Source: Dama dama (Eukaryota > Chordata > Mammalia > Artiodactyla > Cervidae). From it: a DNA stretch of 64,000 nucleotides. Each line of letters begins with the position of its first letter. The stretch's first letter is position 1. Both the position numbers and the translations under genes were made by a program. Positions 20,776-34,000 of the stretch are shown in pieces. Location: the NCBI RefSeq assembly GCF_033118175.1, contig NW_026870965.1, forward strand, positions 186,001 through 250,000, written 5' to 3'. The notes beneath the pieces are model-generated. The model saw only the letters and a program-made list of their open reading frames with translations, made no database searches and had not been told where the DNA came from.

Positions 20776-23700
20776 GGGACCGGTGAGAGCACCACCCCGA
20801 AGCGCTTTTCTCCCGGGCTTGGGAGCATTGTGCGTGCCTGGCGGGAACAGCGGGCATGAGTTCTTGCAAACTGTCCTTTGGAGGCAGCCGGGGAGGTCTT
20901 CCAAGGGCCCGGACTGATCACCACCCCAAAATGCTTTTCTCCCGGGCTTGGGAGCACTGTGCGCTGCTGTCGGGAACAGCGGACATGAGTGCTTGCAAAC
21001 CGGCCTTTGGAGGCCGCCCGGGAGGTCTTCCAAGCGCCCGGAGAGAACACTACCCCAAAATGCTTTTCTTCCGGGCTTGGGAGCATTGTGCGCGCGTGGC
21101 GGGAACAGCAGGCAGGAGTGCTTGCAAACCGGCCTTTGGAGGCAGCCGGGGAGGTCTTCCAAGGGCCCGGAGAGAGCACCACCTCGAAGCGCTTTTCTCT
21201 CGGGTTTTGGAGCATTGTGTGCGGCTGGTGGGACAGCGGGAGGGAATTCTTGCAAACCGGCATTTGGCGGCAGCCAGAGAAGTCTTCCAAGGGCGCGGAG
21301 AGAGCACCACCCCGAAGCGCTTTTCTCCGGGGTTTTGGAACATTGTGTGTGCCTGGCGGGAACAGCGAGTGGGAATGCTTGCAAACCGGCATTTGGGGGC
21401 AGCCGGTGAGGTCCTCCATGGTCCCTGAGAGAACACCACCCCGAAGCGCTTTTCTCACGGTCTTGGGAGCATTGTGCGTGGCTGGCGGGAACAGCGGGCA
21501 TGAGTGCTTGCAAACTGTCCTTTGGAGGCAGCCGGGGAGGTCTTCCAAGGGCCGGACTGATCACCACCCCAAAATGCTTTTCTCTCGGGCTTGGGAGCAT
21601 TGTGCGCGGCTGTCGGGAACAACGGACATGAATGCTTGCAAACCGGCCTTTGGAGGCAGCCCGGGAGGTCTTCCAAGGGCCCGGAGAGAGCACCACCCCA
21701 AAATGCTTTTCTCCCGGGCTTGGGAGCATTGTGCGTGGCTGGCGGAAGCAGCGGGAATGAGTACTTACAAACCGGCCTTTGGGGGCAGCCGGGGAGGTCT
21801 TGAAAGTGCCCGGAGAGAGCACCACCCCGAAGCGCTTTTCTCCCGGGCTTGGGAACATTGTGCGCGGCTGGCGGGAACAGCAGGCAGGACTGCTTGCAAA
21901 CTGGCCTTTGGAGGCAGCCGGGGAGGTCTTCCAAGGGCCCGGAGTGAGCACCACCCCAAAATGCTTTTCTCCCGGGCTTGGGAGCATTGTGCGCGGCTGG
22001 TGGGAACAACGGGCATGAGTGCTTGCAAACCGGCCTTTGGAGGCAGCCGGGGACGTCTTCCAAGGGCCCGGAGAGAGCACCACCCCGAAGCGCTTTTCTC
22101 CCGGGCTTGGGAGCATTGTGCGCGGCTGGCGGGAACAGCAGGCAGGACTGCTTGCAAACTGGCCTTTGGAGGCATCCGGGGAGGTCTTCCAAGGGCCCGA
22201 AGTGAGCACCACCCCAAAATGCTTTTCTCCCGGGCTTGGGAGCATTGTGCGCGGCTGGTGGGAACAACGGGCATGAGTGCTTGCAAACCGGCCTTTGGAG
22301 GCAGCCGGGGACGACTTCCAAGGGCCCGGAGAGATCACCACCCCGAAGCACTTTTCTCCCGGGCTTGGGAGCATTGTGCGTGGCTGGCGGGAACAGCAGG
22401 AAGGAGTCCTTGCAAACCGGCCTTTGGAGGCAGCGGGGGAGGTCTTCCAAGGGCCTGTAGAGAGCACCACCCCGAAGCGCTTTTCTCCCGGGCTTGGGAG
22501 TATTGTGCGCGGGTGGCGGGAACAGCAGGCAGGAGTGCTTGAAAACCGGCCTTTGCAGGCAGCCGGGGAGGTCTTCCAGGGCCCGGTGTGAGCACCACCC
22601 CAAAAAGCTTTTCTCCCGGGCTTGGGAGCATTGTGCGCGGCTGGTGGGAACAGCGGGCATGAGTGCTTGCAAACTGGCCACTGGAGGCAGCCGGGGAGGT
22701 CTTCCAAGGGCCTGTAGAGAGCACCACCCCAAAATGCTTCTCTCCCGGGCTTGGGAGCATTGTGCGTGGCTGGCGGGAACAGCAGGAAGGAGTCCTTGCA
22801 AACCGGCCTTTGGAGGCAGCCGGGGAGGTCTTCCAAGGGCCTGTAGAGAGCACCACCCCGAAGCGCTTTTCTCCCGGGCTTAGGAACATTGTGCGCAGGT
22901 GGCGGGAACAGCAGGCAGGAGTGCTTGAAAACTGGCCTTTGGAGGTAGCCGGGGAGGTCTTCCAGGGCCCGGTGTGAGCACCACCCCAAAAAGCTTTTCT
23001 CCCGGGCTTGGGAGCATTGTGCGCGGCTGGTGGGAACAGCGGACATGAGTGCTTGCAAACTGGCCATTGGAGGCAGCCGGGGAGGTCTTCCAAGGGCCCG
23101 GAGTGAGCACCACCCCAAAATGCTTTTCTCCCGGGCTTGGGAGCATTGTGCGTGGCTGGCGGGAACAGCAGGAAGGAGTCCTTGCAAACCGGCCTTTGGA
23201 GGCAGCCGGGGAGGTCTTCCAAGGGCCTGTAGAGAGCACCACCCCGAAGCGCTTTTCTCCCGCGCTTGGGAGCATTCTGCGCGGGTGGCGGGAACAGCAG
23301 GCAGGAGTGCTTGAAAACCGTCCTTTGGAGGCAGCCGGGGAGGTCTTCCAGGGCCCGGTGTGAGCACCACCCCAAAATGCTTTTCTCCCGGGCTTGGGAG
23401 CATTGTGCGCGGATGGCGGGAACAGCAGGAAGGAGTCCTTGCAAACCGGCCTTTGGAGGCAGCCGGGGAGGTCTTCCAAGGGCCTGTAGAGAGCACCACC
23501 CCGAAGCGCTTTTCTCCCGGGCTTGGGAGCATTGTGCGCGGGTGGCGGGAACAGCAGGCAGGAGTGCTTGAAAACCGTCCTTTGGAGGCAGCCGGGGAGG
23601 TCTTCCAGGGCCCGGTGTGAGCACCACCCCAAAATGCTTTTCTCCCGGGCTTGGGAGCATTGTGCGCGGATGGCGGGAACAGCGAGTGGGAGTGCTTGCA

Positions 23701-25017
23701 AACCGGCCTTTGGGGGCACCCCGGGAGGTCTTCCATGGGCACGGAGAGAACACCACCCCGAAGCACTTTTCTCCGGGGTTTTGGAGGATTGTGCGTGGCT
23801 GGCGGGAACAGCGAGTGGGAGTGCTTGCAAACCGGCCTTTGGGGGCAGCCAGGGAGGTCCTCCATTGGCACGGAGAGAACACCACCCCGAAGCGCTTTTC
23901 TCCCGGTCTTGGGAGCATTGTGCGAGGCTGGCGGGAACAGCGGGCGGGAGTGCTTGCAAACCGGCCTTTGGAGGCAGCTTGGGAGGTCTTCCAAGGGCCC
24001 GGAGAGAGCACCATCCCGAAGCACTTTTCTCACGGAATTGGGAGCATTGTTCGCGGCTGTCGGGAACAGAGGACATGAGTGCTTGCAAACCGGCCTTTAG
24101 AGGCAGCCGGGGAGTCTTCCAAGGGCCCGGAGAGAGACCACCCCAAAATGCTTTTCTCCCGGGCTTGGGAGCATTGTGTGCGGCTGGCGGGTCAGCGGGA
24201 GGGAGTTCTCCAAAACCAGCCTTTGGAGGTAGCCGGGGAGGTCTTCCAAGGGCCAGGAGAGAGCACCACCCCGAAGCGCTTTTCTCCCGGGCTTGGGAGC
24301 ATTGTGCGCGGCTGGCGGGAACAGCGGGATTGAGTGCTTGCAAACCGGCCTTTGGAGGCAGCCGGGGAGGTCTTCCAAGGGCCGGGAGAGAGCACCACCC
24401 CGAAGCGCTTTTCTCCTAGGCTTGGGAGCATTGTGCGCGGCTGACGGGAACAGCGGGCATGAGTGCTTGCAAACCGGCCTTTGGAGACAAACGGGGAGGT
24501 CTTCCAAGGGCCCGTAGAGAGCACCACCCCGAAGCGCTTTTCTCCCGTGATTGGGAGCATTGTGTGCGGCTGGCGGGACAGCGGGAGGGAGTACTTGAAA
24601 TCCAGCCTTTGGAGGCAGCCGGGGAGGTCTTCCAAGGGCCGGGAGAGAGCACCACCCTGAAGGGCTTTTCTCCTGGGCTTGGAGCATTTGCACGGATGGC
24701 GGGAACAGCGAGTGGGAGTGCTTGCAAACCGGCATTTGGGGGCAGCCCGGGAGGTCTTTCTTGGGCCCAGAGAGAACACCACCCCGAAACGCTTTTCTCC
24801 CGGGCTTGGGAGCATTGTGCGCGGGTGGCGGGAACAGCAGGCAGAAGTGCTTGCAAACCGGCCTTGGAGGCAGCCGGGGAGGTCTTCCAAAGCCCGGAGT
24901 GAGCACCACCCCAAAATGCTTTTCTCCCGGGCTTGGGAGCATTGTGCGCAGCTGGCGTGAACAGCGGGATTGAGTGCTTGCAAACCAGCCTTTGGAGGCA
25001 GCCGGGGAGGTCTTCCA
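20776..25017 (+). repeat. Short-repeat block S2: 33 copies of the 128-129 bp segment (largest)
   Basis: The unit anchored at 20538 is 4796 bp long; the 4114 bp excess is 32 extra sub-units of about 128.6 bp, 33 in total. The block begins with GGGACCGGTGAGAGCACC and ends in the same sub-unit as S1, S3, S4b and S5. Dimeric (257-258 bp) and trimeric (385-386 bp) periodicities are visible, for example between the starts of equivalent sub-units at 21978 and 22236 and between 22663 and 23049. All three minus-strand frames are almost stop-free here, including one open stretch from 20509 to 24033 (1174 codons), because the sub-unit lacks TTA, CTA and TCA. I do not regard this as a gene. Confidence 0.96.
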
Positions 25018-28000
25018 GCGGGAGAGTGCCAGTTGTTCTCAGAGGCCCCACAGGCCAGGGGCAGGACCCAGCAGTGTCCCTGCCTCTGGCAGCCTTGCCC
25101 AGACCTTCCTGGCCTCCGGGGGTACTACCCCACCAAGGGGCAGGCTGCGGGGCCTGGGTCCAGACATGCCCGGGCGCCTCCCCAGGCTCATCCCCGCTGG
25201 TGCCTTTCCCCTGGGCCTAGGCCTCGGTTGAGGCCTCCTTGGAGAGGAGGTTGCCGGCAGGGGCTGTCTGCACACTGCAAGGTGCTGGAGCTCAGAGGGC
25301 CTCGTCAGAGGGAAAGGACCAGCAAAGGGCTGGATGCCCAAGACCTCTTTGACCCAGCAGCCTCAGGGCAGCAGGGAGAGCAAGAGGCCCAACTTGCCCC
25401 TAGGTCGGCTCTACCCCGTCCCACACAGGCAGCCAGCCCAGCAGCAGCCTGGCAGTCTCTGGCTCCCCCGAACTCTCTGCCGGTGTAGGGGGCAGGAACA
25501 GACGTGTGCATGTCGTTCTGCCTTGGCCTGGGAGTGTGTTCCCCCTGCCTGTCCCCCAGGCTCAGGGGCAAGGGCCCGGAGAGAGCACCACCCCGAAGCG
25601 CTTTTCTCCCGGGCTTGGGAGCATTGTGCGTGCCTGGCGGGAACAGCGGGCGGGAGTGCTTGCAAACCGGCCTTTGGAGGCAGCCGGGGAGGTCTTCCAG
25701 CGGGAGAGTGTCGGTTGTGCTCAGACGCCCCACAGCCCAGGGGCAGGACCCAGCAGTGTCCCTGCCCCTGGCAGCCTTGCCCAGACCCTCCTGGCCTCCG
25801 GGCGTACTGCCCCACCAAGGGGCAGGCTGCGGGGACTGGGTCCAGACATGGCCGGGCGCCTCCCAAGGCTCATCCCCGCTGGTGCCTTTCCCCTGGGCCT
25901 AGGCCTCGGTTGAGGCCTCCTTGGAGAGGAGGTTGCTGGCAGGGGCTGTCTCCACACTGCAAGGTGCTGGAGCTCAGAGGGCCTCGTCAGAGGGAAGGGA
26001 CCAGCAAGGGGCTGGATGCCCAAGACCTCTTTGGCCCAGCAGCCTCAGGGCAGCAGGGAGAGGAAGAGGCCCAACTTGCCCCTAGGTCGGCTCTGCCCCT
26101 TCCCACACAGGCGGACAGCCCAGCAGCTGCCTGACAGACTCTGGCTCCCCCGAGCTCTCTGCCGGTGCAGGGGTCAGGAACAGACGTGTGCATGTGGTTC
26201 TGCGTTGGTCTGGGAGTGTGGACCCACTGCTTCGCCCCCACGCTCAGGGGCAAGGGCCCGGAGAGAGCACCACCCCGAAGCGCTTTTCTCCCGGGCTTGG
26301 GAGAATTGTGCGTGCCTGGCGGGAACAGCGGGCGGGAGTGTTGGCAAACCGGCCTTTGGAGGCAGCCGGGGAAGTCTTCCAGTGGGAGAGGGCCGGTTGT
26401 GCTCAGAGGCCCCACAGGCCAGGGGCAGGACCCAGCAGGGCCCCTGCCCGTGGCCAGCCTTGCCCAGACCTTCCTGGCTTCCGGGGGTACTGCCCCACCA
26501 AGGGGCAGGCTGCGGGGACTGTGTCCAGACATGCCCGGGCGCCTCCCCAGGCTCATCCCCGCTGGTGCCTTTCCCCTGGGCCTAGGCCTCGGTTGAGGCC
26601 TCCTTGGAGAGGAGGTTGCTGGCAGGGGCTGTCTCCACACTGCAAGGTGCTGGAGCTCAGAGGGCCTCGTCAGAGGGAAGGGACAAGCAAGGGGCTGGAT
26701 GCCCAAGATCTCTTTGACCCAGCAGCCTCAGGGCATCAGGGAGAGCAAGAGGCCCAACTTGCCCCTAGGTCGGCTCTGCCCCTTCCCACACAGGCGGCCA
26801 GCCCAGCAGCTGCCTGACAGACTTTGGCTCCCCCGAGCTCTCTGCCGGTGCATGGGGCAGGAACAGACGTGTGCATGTCGTTCTGCCTTGGCCTGGGAGT
26901 GTGGACACCCTGCCTGGCCCACAGGCTCAGGGGAAAGGGCCCGGAGAGAGCACCACCCCGAGGCGATTTTCTCCCGGGCTTGGGAGCATTGTGCGAGCCT
27001 GCTGGGAACAGTGGGCGGGAGCGCTTGCAAACCGGCCTTTGGAGGCAGCCGGGGAGGTCTTCCAGTGGGAGAGGGCCGGTTGTGCTCAGAGGCCCCACAG
27101 GCCAGGGGCAGGACGCAGCAGGGCCCCTGCCCCTGGCCAGCCTTGCCCAGACCTTCCTGGCCTCCGGGGGTACTGCCCCACCAAGGGGCAGGCTGCGGGG
27201 ACTGGGTCCAGACATGCTCGGGCGCCTCCCCTGGCTCATCCCCGCTGGTGCCTTTCCCCTGGGCCTAGGCCTCGGTTGAGGCCTCCTTGGAGAGGAGGTT
27301 GCTGGCAGGGGCTGTCTCCACACTGCAAGGTGCTGGAGCTCAGAGGGCCTCGTCAGAGGGAAGGGACCAGTAAGGGGCTGGATGCCCAAGACGTCTTTGG
27401 CCCAGCAGCCTCAGGGCAGCAGGGAGAGCAAGAGGCCCAACTTGCCCCTAGGTCGGCTCTGCCTCGTCCCACACAGGCGGCCAACCCAGCAGCTGCCTGT
27501 CAGACTCTGGCTCCCCCAAGCTCTCTGCCGGTGCAGGGGACAGGAACAGACGTGGGCATGTGGTTCTGCCTTGGCCAGGGAGTGTGTTCCCCGTGCCTTG
27601 CCCCCAGGCTCAGGGGCAAGGGCCCGGAGAGAGAACCACACCAATGCGCTTTTCTCCCGGGCTTGGGAGCATTGTGCGAGCCTGGCGTGAACAGCGGGCG
27701 GGAGTGTTAGCAAACAGGACTTTGGAGGCAGCCGGGGAGGTCTTCCAGTGGGAGAGGGCCGGTTGTGCTCAGAGGCCCCACAGGCCAGGGGCAGGACCCA
27801 GCAGGGCCCCTGACCCTGGCCAGCCTTGCCCAGACCTTCCTGGCCTCCGGGGGTACTGCCCCACCAAGGGGCAGGCTGCGGGGACTGGGTCCAGACATCC
27901 CCGGGCGCCTCCCCAGGCTCAACCCCGCTGGTGCCTTTCCCCTGGGCCTAGGCCTCGGTTGAGGCCTCCTTGGAGAGGAGGTTGCTGGCAGGGGATGTCT

Positions 28001-31000
28001 CCACACTGCAAGGTGCTGGAGATCAGAGGGCCTCGTCAGAGGGAAGGGACCAGCAAAGGGCTGGATGCCCAAGACCTCTTTGACCCAGCAGCCTCAGGGC
28101 AGCAGGGAGAGCAAGAGGCCCAACTTGCCCCTAGGTCGGCTCTGCCCCGTCCCACACAGGCGGCCAGCCCAGCAGCAGCCTGGCAGTCTCTGGCTCCCCC
28201 GAGCTCTCTGCCGGTGTAGGGGGCAGGAACAGACGTGTGCATGTGGTTCTGCCTTGGTCTGGGAGTGTGGACCAACTGCCTGGCCCCCAGGCTCAGGGGC
28301 AAGGGCCCGGGGAGAGCACCACCCCGAAGCGCTTTTCTCCCGGGCTTGGGAGCATTGTGCGAGCCTGGCGTGAACAGCGGGCGGGAGTGTTTGCAAACAG
28401 GACTTTGAAGGCAGCCGGGGAGGTCTTCCAGTGGGAGAGGGCCGGTTGTGCTCAGAGGCCCCACAGGCCAGGGGCAGGACCCAGCAGGGCCCCTGACCCT
28501 GGCCAGCCTTGCCCAGACCTTCCTGGCCTCCGGGGGTACTGCCCCACCAAGGGGCAGGCTGCGGGGACTGGGTCCAGACATGCCTGGGCGCCTCCCCAGG
28601 CTCATCCCCGCTGGTGCCTTTCCCCTGGGCATAGGCCTCGGTTGATGCCTCCTTGGAGAGGAGGTTGCTGGCAGGGGCTGTCTCCACACTGCAAGGTGCT
28701 GGAGCTCAGAGGGCCTCGTCAGCGGGAAGGGACCAGCAAGGGGCTGGATGCCCAAGACGTCTTTGGCCCAGCAGCCTCAGGGCAGCAGGGAGAGCAAGAG
28801 GCCCAACTTGCCCCTAGGTCGGCTCTGCCCCTTCCCACACAGGCAGCCAACCCAGCAGCTGCCTGATAGACTCTGGCTCCCCCGAGCTCTCTGCCGGTTC
28901 AGGGGTCAGGAACAGACGTGTGCATGTGGTTCTGCCTTGGTCTGGGAGTGTGGACCCACTGCCTGGACCCCAGGCTCAGGGGCAAGGGCCCGGAGAGAGC
29001 AACACCCCGAAGCGCTTTTCTCCTGGCCTTGGGAGCGTTGTGCGTGCCTGGCGGGAACAGCGGGCGGGAGTGTTGGCAAATCCGCCTTTGGAGGCAGCCG
29101 GGGAGGTCTTCCAGTGGGAGAGGGCCGGTTGTGCTCAGAGGCCCCACAGGCCAGGGGCAGGACCCATCAGGGACCCTGCCCCTGGCCAGCCTTGCCCAGA
29201 CCTTCCTGGCCTCCGGGGGTACTGCCCCACCAAGGGGCAGGCTGCGGGGACTGGGTCCAGACATGCCCGGGCCCCTCCACTGGCTCATCCCCGCTGGTGC
29301 CTTTCCCCTGGGCCTAGGCCTCGGTTGAGGCCTCCTTGGAGAGGAGGTTGCTGGCAGGGTCTGTCTCCACACTGCAAGGTGCTGGAGCTCAGAGGGCCTC
29401 GTCAGAGGGAAGGGACCAGCAAGGGGCTGGATGCTCAAGACCTCTTTGGCCCAGCAGCCTCAGGGCAGCAGGGAGAGCAAGAGGCCCAACTTGCCCCTAG
29501 GTCGGCTCTGCCCCTTCCCACACAGGCGGCCAGCCCAGCAGCTGCCTGACAGACTCTGGCTCCCCCCAGCTCTCTGCCGGTGGAGGGGGCAGGAACAGAC
29601 GTGTGCATGTTGTTGTGCCTTGGCCTGGGACTGTGGATCACCTGCCTGGCCCCCAGGCTCAGGGGCAAGGGCCTGGAGAGACCACCACCCCGAAGCGCTT
29701 TTCTCCCGGGCTTGGGAGCATTGTGCGCGCCTGGCGGGAACAGTGGGCGGGAGTGCTTCCAAACCGGCCTTTATAGGCAGCCGGGGAGGTCTTCCAGTGG
29801 GAGAGGGCCGGTTGTGCTCAGAGGCCCCACAGGCCAGGGGCAGGACCCAGCAGGGCCCCTGCCCCTGGCCAGCCTTGCCCAGACCTTCCTGGCCTCCGGG
29901 GGTACTGCCCCACCAAGGGGCAGGCTGCGGGGACAGGGTCCAGACATGCCCGGGCGCCTCCCCTGGCTCAACCCCGCTGGTGCCTTTCCCCTGGGCCTAG
30001 GCCTCGGTTGAGGCCTCCTTGGAGAGGAGATTGCTGGCAGGGGCTGTCTCCACACTGCAAGGTGCTGGAGCTCAGAGGGCCTCGTCAGAGGGAAGGGACC
30101 AGTAAGGGGCTGGATGCCCAAGACGTCTTTGGCCCTGCAGCCTCAGGGCAGCAGGGAGAGCAAGAGGCCCAACTTGCCCCTAGGTCGGCTCTGCCCCTTC
30201 CCACAGAGGCGGCCAGCCCAGCACCTGCCTGAGAGACTCTGGCTCCCCCGAGCTCTCTGCCGGTGCAGGGGACAGGAACAGACGTGTGCATGTGTTTCTG
30301 CCTTGGTCTGGGAGTGTGTTCCCCCTGCCTTGCCCACAGGCTCAGGGGCAAGGGCCCGGGGAGAGCACCACCCCGAAGCGCTTTTCTCCCGGGCTTGGGA
30401 GCATTGTGCGCGCCTGGCGGGAACAGTGGGCGGGAGTGCTTGCAAACCGGCCTTTGGAGGCAGCCGGGGAGGTCTTCCAGTGGGAGAGGGCCGGTTGTGC
30501 TCAGAGGCCCCACAGGCCATGGGGAGGACCCAGCAGGGCCCCTGCCCCTGGCCAGCCTTGCCCAGATCTTCCTGGCCTCCGGGGGTACTGCCCCACCAAG
30601 GGGCAGGCTGCGGGGACTGGGTCCAGACATGCCCGGGCGCCTCCCCAGGCTCATCCCCGCTGGTGCCTTTCCCCTGGGCCTAGGCCTCGGTTGAGGCCTC
30701 CTTGGAGAGGATGTTGCTGGCAGGGGCTGTCTCCAGACTGCAAGGTGCTGGAGCTCAGAGGGCCTCGTCAGAGGGAAGGGACCAGCAAGGGGCTGGATGC
30801 CCAAGACCTCTTTGGCCCAGCAGCCTCAGGGCAGCAGGGAGAGGAAGAGGCCCAACTTGCCCCTAGGTCGGCTGTGCCCCTTCCCACACAGGCGGCCAGC
30901 CCAGCAGCTGCCTGACAGACTCTGGCTCCCCCGAACTCTCTGCCGGTGCAGGGGTCAGGAACAGACGTGTGCATGTGGTTCTGCCTTGGTCTGGGAGTGT

Positions 31001-34000
31001 GGACCAACTGCCTGGCCCCCAGGCTCAGGGGCAGGGGCCGGTGAGAGCACCACCCCGAAGTGCTTTTCTCCCGGGCTTGGGAGCATTGTGCGTGCCTGGC
31101 GGGAACAGCGGGCGGGAGTGTTGGCAAACTGGCCTTTGGAGGGAGCCGGGGAGTTCTTCCAGTGGGAGAGGGCCGGTTGTGCTCAGAGGCCCCACAGGCC
31201 AGGGGCAGGACCCAGCAGGGCCCCTGCCCCTGGACAGCCTTGCCCAGACCTTCCTGGCCTCCGGGGGTACTGCCCCACCAAGGGGCAGGCTGCGGGGACT
31301 GGGTCCAGACATGCCCGGGCGCCTCCCCAGGCTCATCCCCGCTGGTGCCTTTCCCCTGGGCCTAGGCCTCGGTTGAGGCCTCCTTGGAGAGGAGGTTGCT
31401 GGCAGGGGCTGTCTCCACACTGCAAGGTGCTGGAGCTCAGAGGGCCTCGTCAGAGGGAAGGGACCAGCAAGGGGCTGGATGCCCAAGACCTCTATGGCCC
31501 AGCAGCCTCAGGGCAGCAGGGAGAGCAAGAGGCCCAACTTGCCCCTAGGTCGGCTCTGCCACTTCCCACACAGGCGGCCAGCCCAGCAGCTGCCTGACAG
31601 ACTCTGGCTCCCCCGAGCTCTCTGCCGGTGCAGGGGGCAGGTCAGACGTGTGCATGTGGTTCTGCCTTGGCCTGTTAGTGTGGACACCCTGCCTTGCCCC
31701 CAGGCTCAGGGGAAAGGGCCCGGAGAGAGCACCACCCCGAGGCGATTTTCTCCCGGGCTTGGGAGCGTTGTGCGCCCTTGGTTGGAACAGTGGGCGGGAG
31801 TGCTTGCAAACCGGCCTTTGGAGGCAGCCGGGGACGTCTTCCAGTGGGAGAGGGCCGGTTGTGCTCAGAGGCCCCACAGGCCAGGGGCAGGACCCAGCAG
31901 GTCCCCTGCCCCTGGCCAGCCTTTCCCAGACCTTCCTCGCCTCCGGGGGTACTGCCCCACCAAGGGGCAGGCTGCGGGGACTGGGTCCATACATGCCCGG
32001 GCGCCTCCCCAGGCTCATCCCCGCTGGTGCATTTCCCCTGTGCCTAGGCCTCGGTTTAGGCCTCCTTGGAGAGGAGGTTGCTGGCAGGGGCTGTCTCCAC
32101 ACTGCAAGGTGCTGGAGCTCAGAGGGCCTCGTCAGAGGGAAGGGACCAGCAAGGGGTTGGATGCCCAAGACCTCTTTGGCCAAGCAGCCTCAGGGCAGCA
32201 GGGAGGGCAAGAGGCCCAACTTGCCCCTAGGTCGGCTTTGCCACTTCCCACACAGGCGGCCAGCCCAGCAGCTGCCTGACAGTCTCTGGCTCCCCCGAGC
32301 TCTCTGCCGGTGCAGGGGGCAGGAACAGACGTGTGCATGTGGTTCTGACTTGGCCTGGGAGTGTGGACACCGTGCCTTGACCCGAGGCTCAGGGGCAAGG
32401 GCCCGGAGAGAGAACCACCCTGAAGCGCTTTTCTCCAGGGCTTGGGAGCATTGTGCACGCCTGCTGGGAACAGTGGGCGGGAGCGCTTGCAAACCGGCCT
32501 TTGGAGGCAGCCGGGGAGGTCTTCCAGTGGGAGAGGGCCGGTTGTGCTCAGAGGCCCCACAGGCCAGGGGCAGGACGCAGCAGGGCCCCTGCCCCTGGCC
32601 AGCCTTGCCCAGACCTTCCTGGCCTCCGGGGGTACTGCCCCACCAAGGGGCAGGCTGCGGGGACTGGGTCCAGACATGCTCGGGCGCCTCCCCTGGCTCA
32701 TCCCCGCTGGTGCCTTTCCCCTGGGCCTAGGCCTCGGTTGAGGCCTCCTTGGAGAGGCGGTTGCTGGCAGGGGCTGTCTCCACACTGCAAGGTGCTGGAG
32801 CTCAGAGGGCCTCGTCAGAGGGAAGGGACCAGCAAAGGGCTGGATGCCCAAGACCTCTTTGACCCAGCAGCCTCAGGGCAGCAGGGAGAGCAAGAGGCCC
32901 AACTTGCCCCTAGTTCGGCTCTGCCCCGTCCCACACAGGCGGCCAGCCCAGCAGCAGCCTGGCAGTCTCTGGCTCCCCCGAGCTCTCTGCCGGTGTAGGG
33001 GGCAGGAACAGACGTGTGCATGTCGTTCTGCCTTGGCCTGGGAGTGTGTTCCCCCTGCCTGGCCCCCAGGCTCAGGGGCAAGGGCCCGGTGAGAGCACCA
33101 CCCCGAAGCGCTTTTCTCCCGGGCTTGGGAGCATTGTGCGTGCCTGGCGGGAACAGCGGGCGGGAGTGCTTGCAAACCGGCCTTTCGAGGCAGACGGGGA
33201 GGTCTTCCAGCGGGAGAGTGCCGGTTGTGCTCAGACGCCCCACAGGCCAGGGGCAGGACCCAGCAGTGTCCCTGCCCCTGGCAGCCTTGCCCAGACCTTC
33301 CTGGCCTCCGGGGGTACTGCCCCACCAAGGGGCAGGCTGCGGGGACTGGGTCCAGACATGCCCGGGCGCCTCCCCAGGCTCATCCCCGCTGGTGCCATTC
33401 CCCTGGGCCTAGGCCTCGGTTGAGGACTCCTTGGAGAGGAGGTTGCTGGCAGGGGCTGTCTCCACACTGCAAGGTGCTGGAGCTCAGAGGGCCTCGTCCG
33501 AGGGAAGGGACCAGCAAGGGGCTGGATGCCCAAGACCTCTTTGGCCCAGCAGCCTCAGGGCAGCAGGGAGAGCAAGAGGCCCAACTTGCCCCTAGGTCGG
33601 CTCTGCCCCTTCCCACACAGGCGGCCAGCCCAGCAGCTGCCTGACAGACTCTGGCTCCCCCGAGCTCTCTGCCGGTGCAGGGGGCAGATCAGACGTGTGC
33701 ATGTGGTTCTGCCTTGTCCTGAGAGTGTGGACACCCTGCCTTGCCCCCAGGCTCAGGGGCAAGGGCCCGGAGAGAGCACCACCCTGAAGCGCTTTTCTCC
33801 CGGGCTTCTGAGCATTGTGCACGCCTGCTGGGAACAGTGGGCGGGAGCGCTTGCAAACCGGCCTTTGGAGGCAGCCGGGGAGGTCTTCCAGTGGGAGAGG
33901 GCCAGTTGTGCTCAGAGGCCCCACAGGCCAGGGGCAGGACCCAGCAGGGCCCCTGCCCCTGGCCAGCCTTGTCCAGACCTTCCTGGCCTCCGGGGGTACT

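Noticed and set aside
20509..24033. 1174-codon minus-strand open frame as a repetitive protein gene
   Set aside because: All three minus-strand frames are open over the same DNA, the plus strand also has long frames, no start context or domain is recognisable, and the frame is lost in the 682 bp units. It follows from lack of TTA/CTA/TCA in the repeat.
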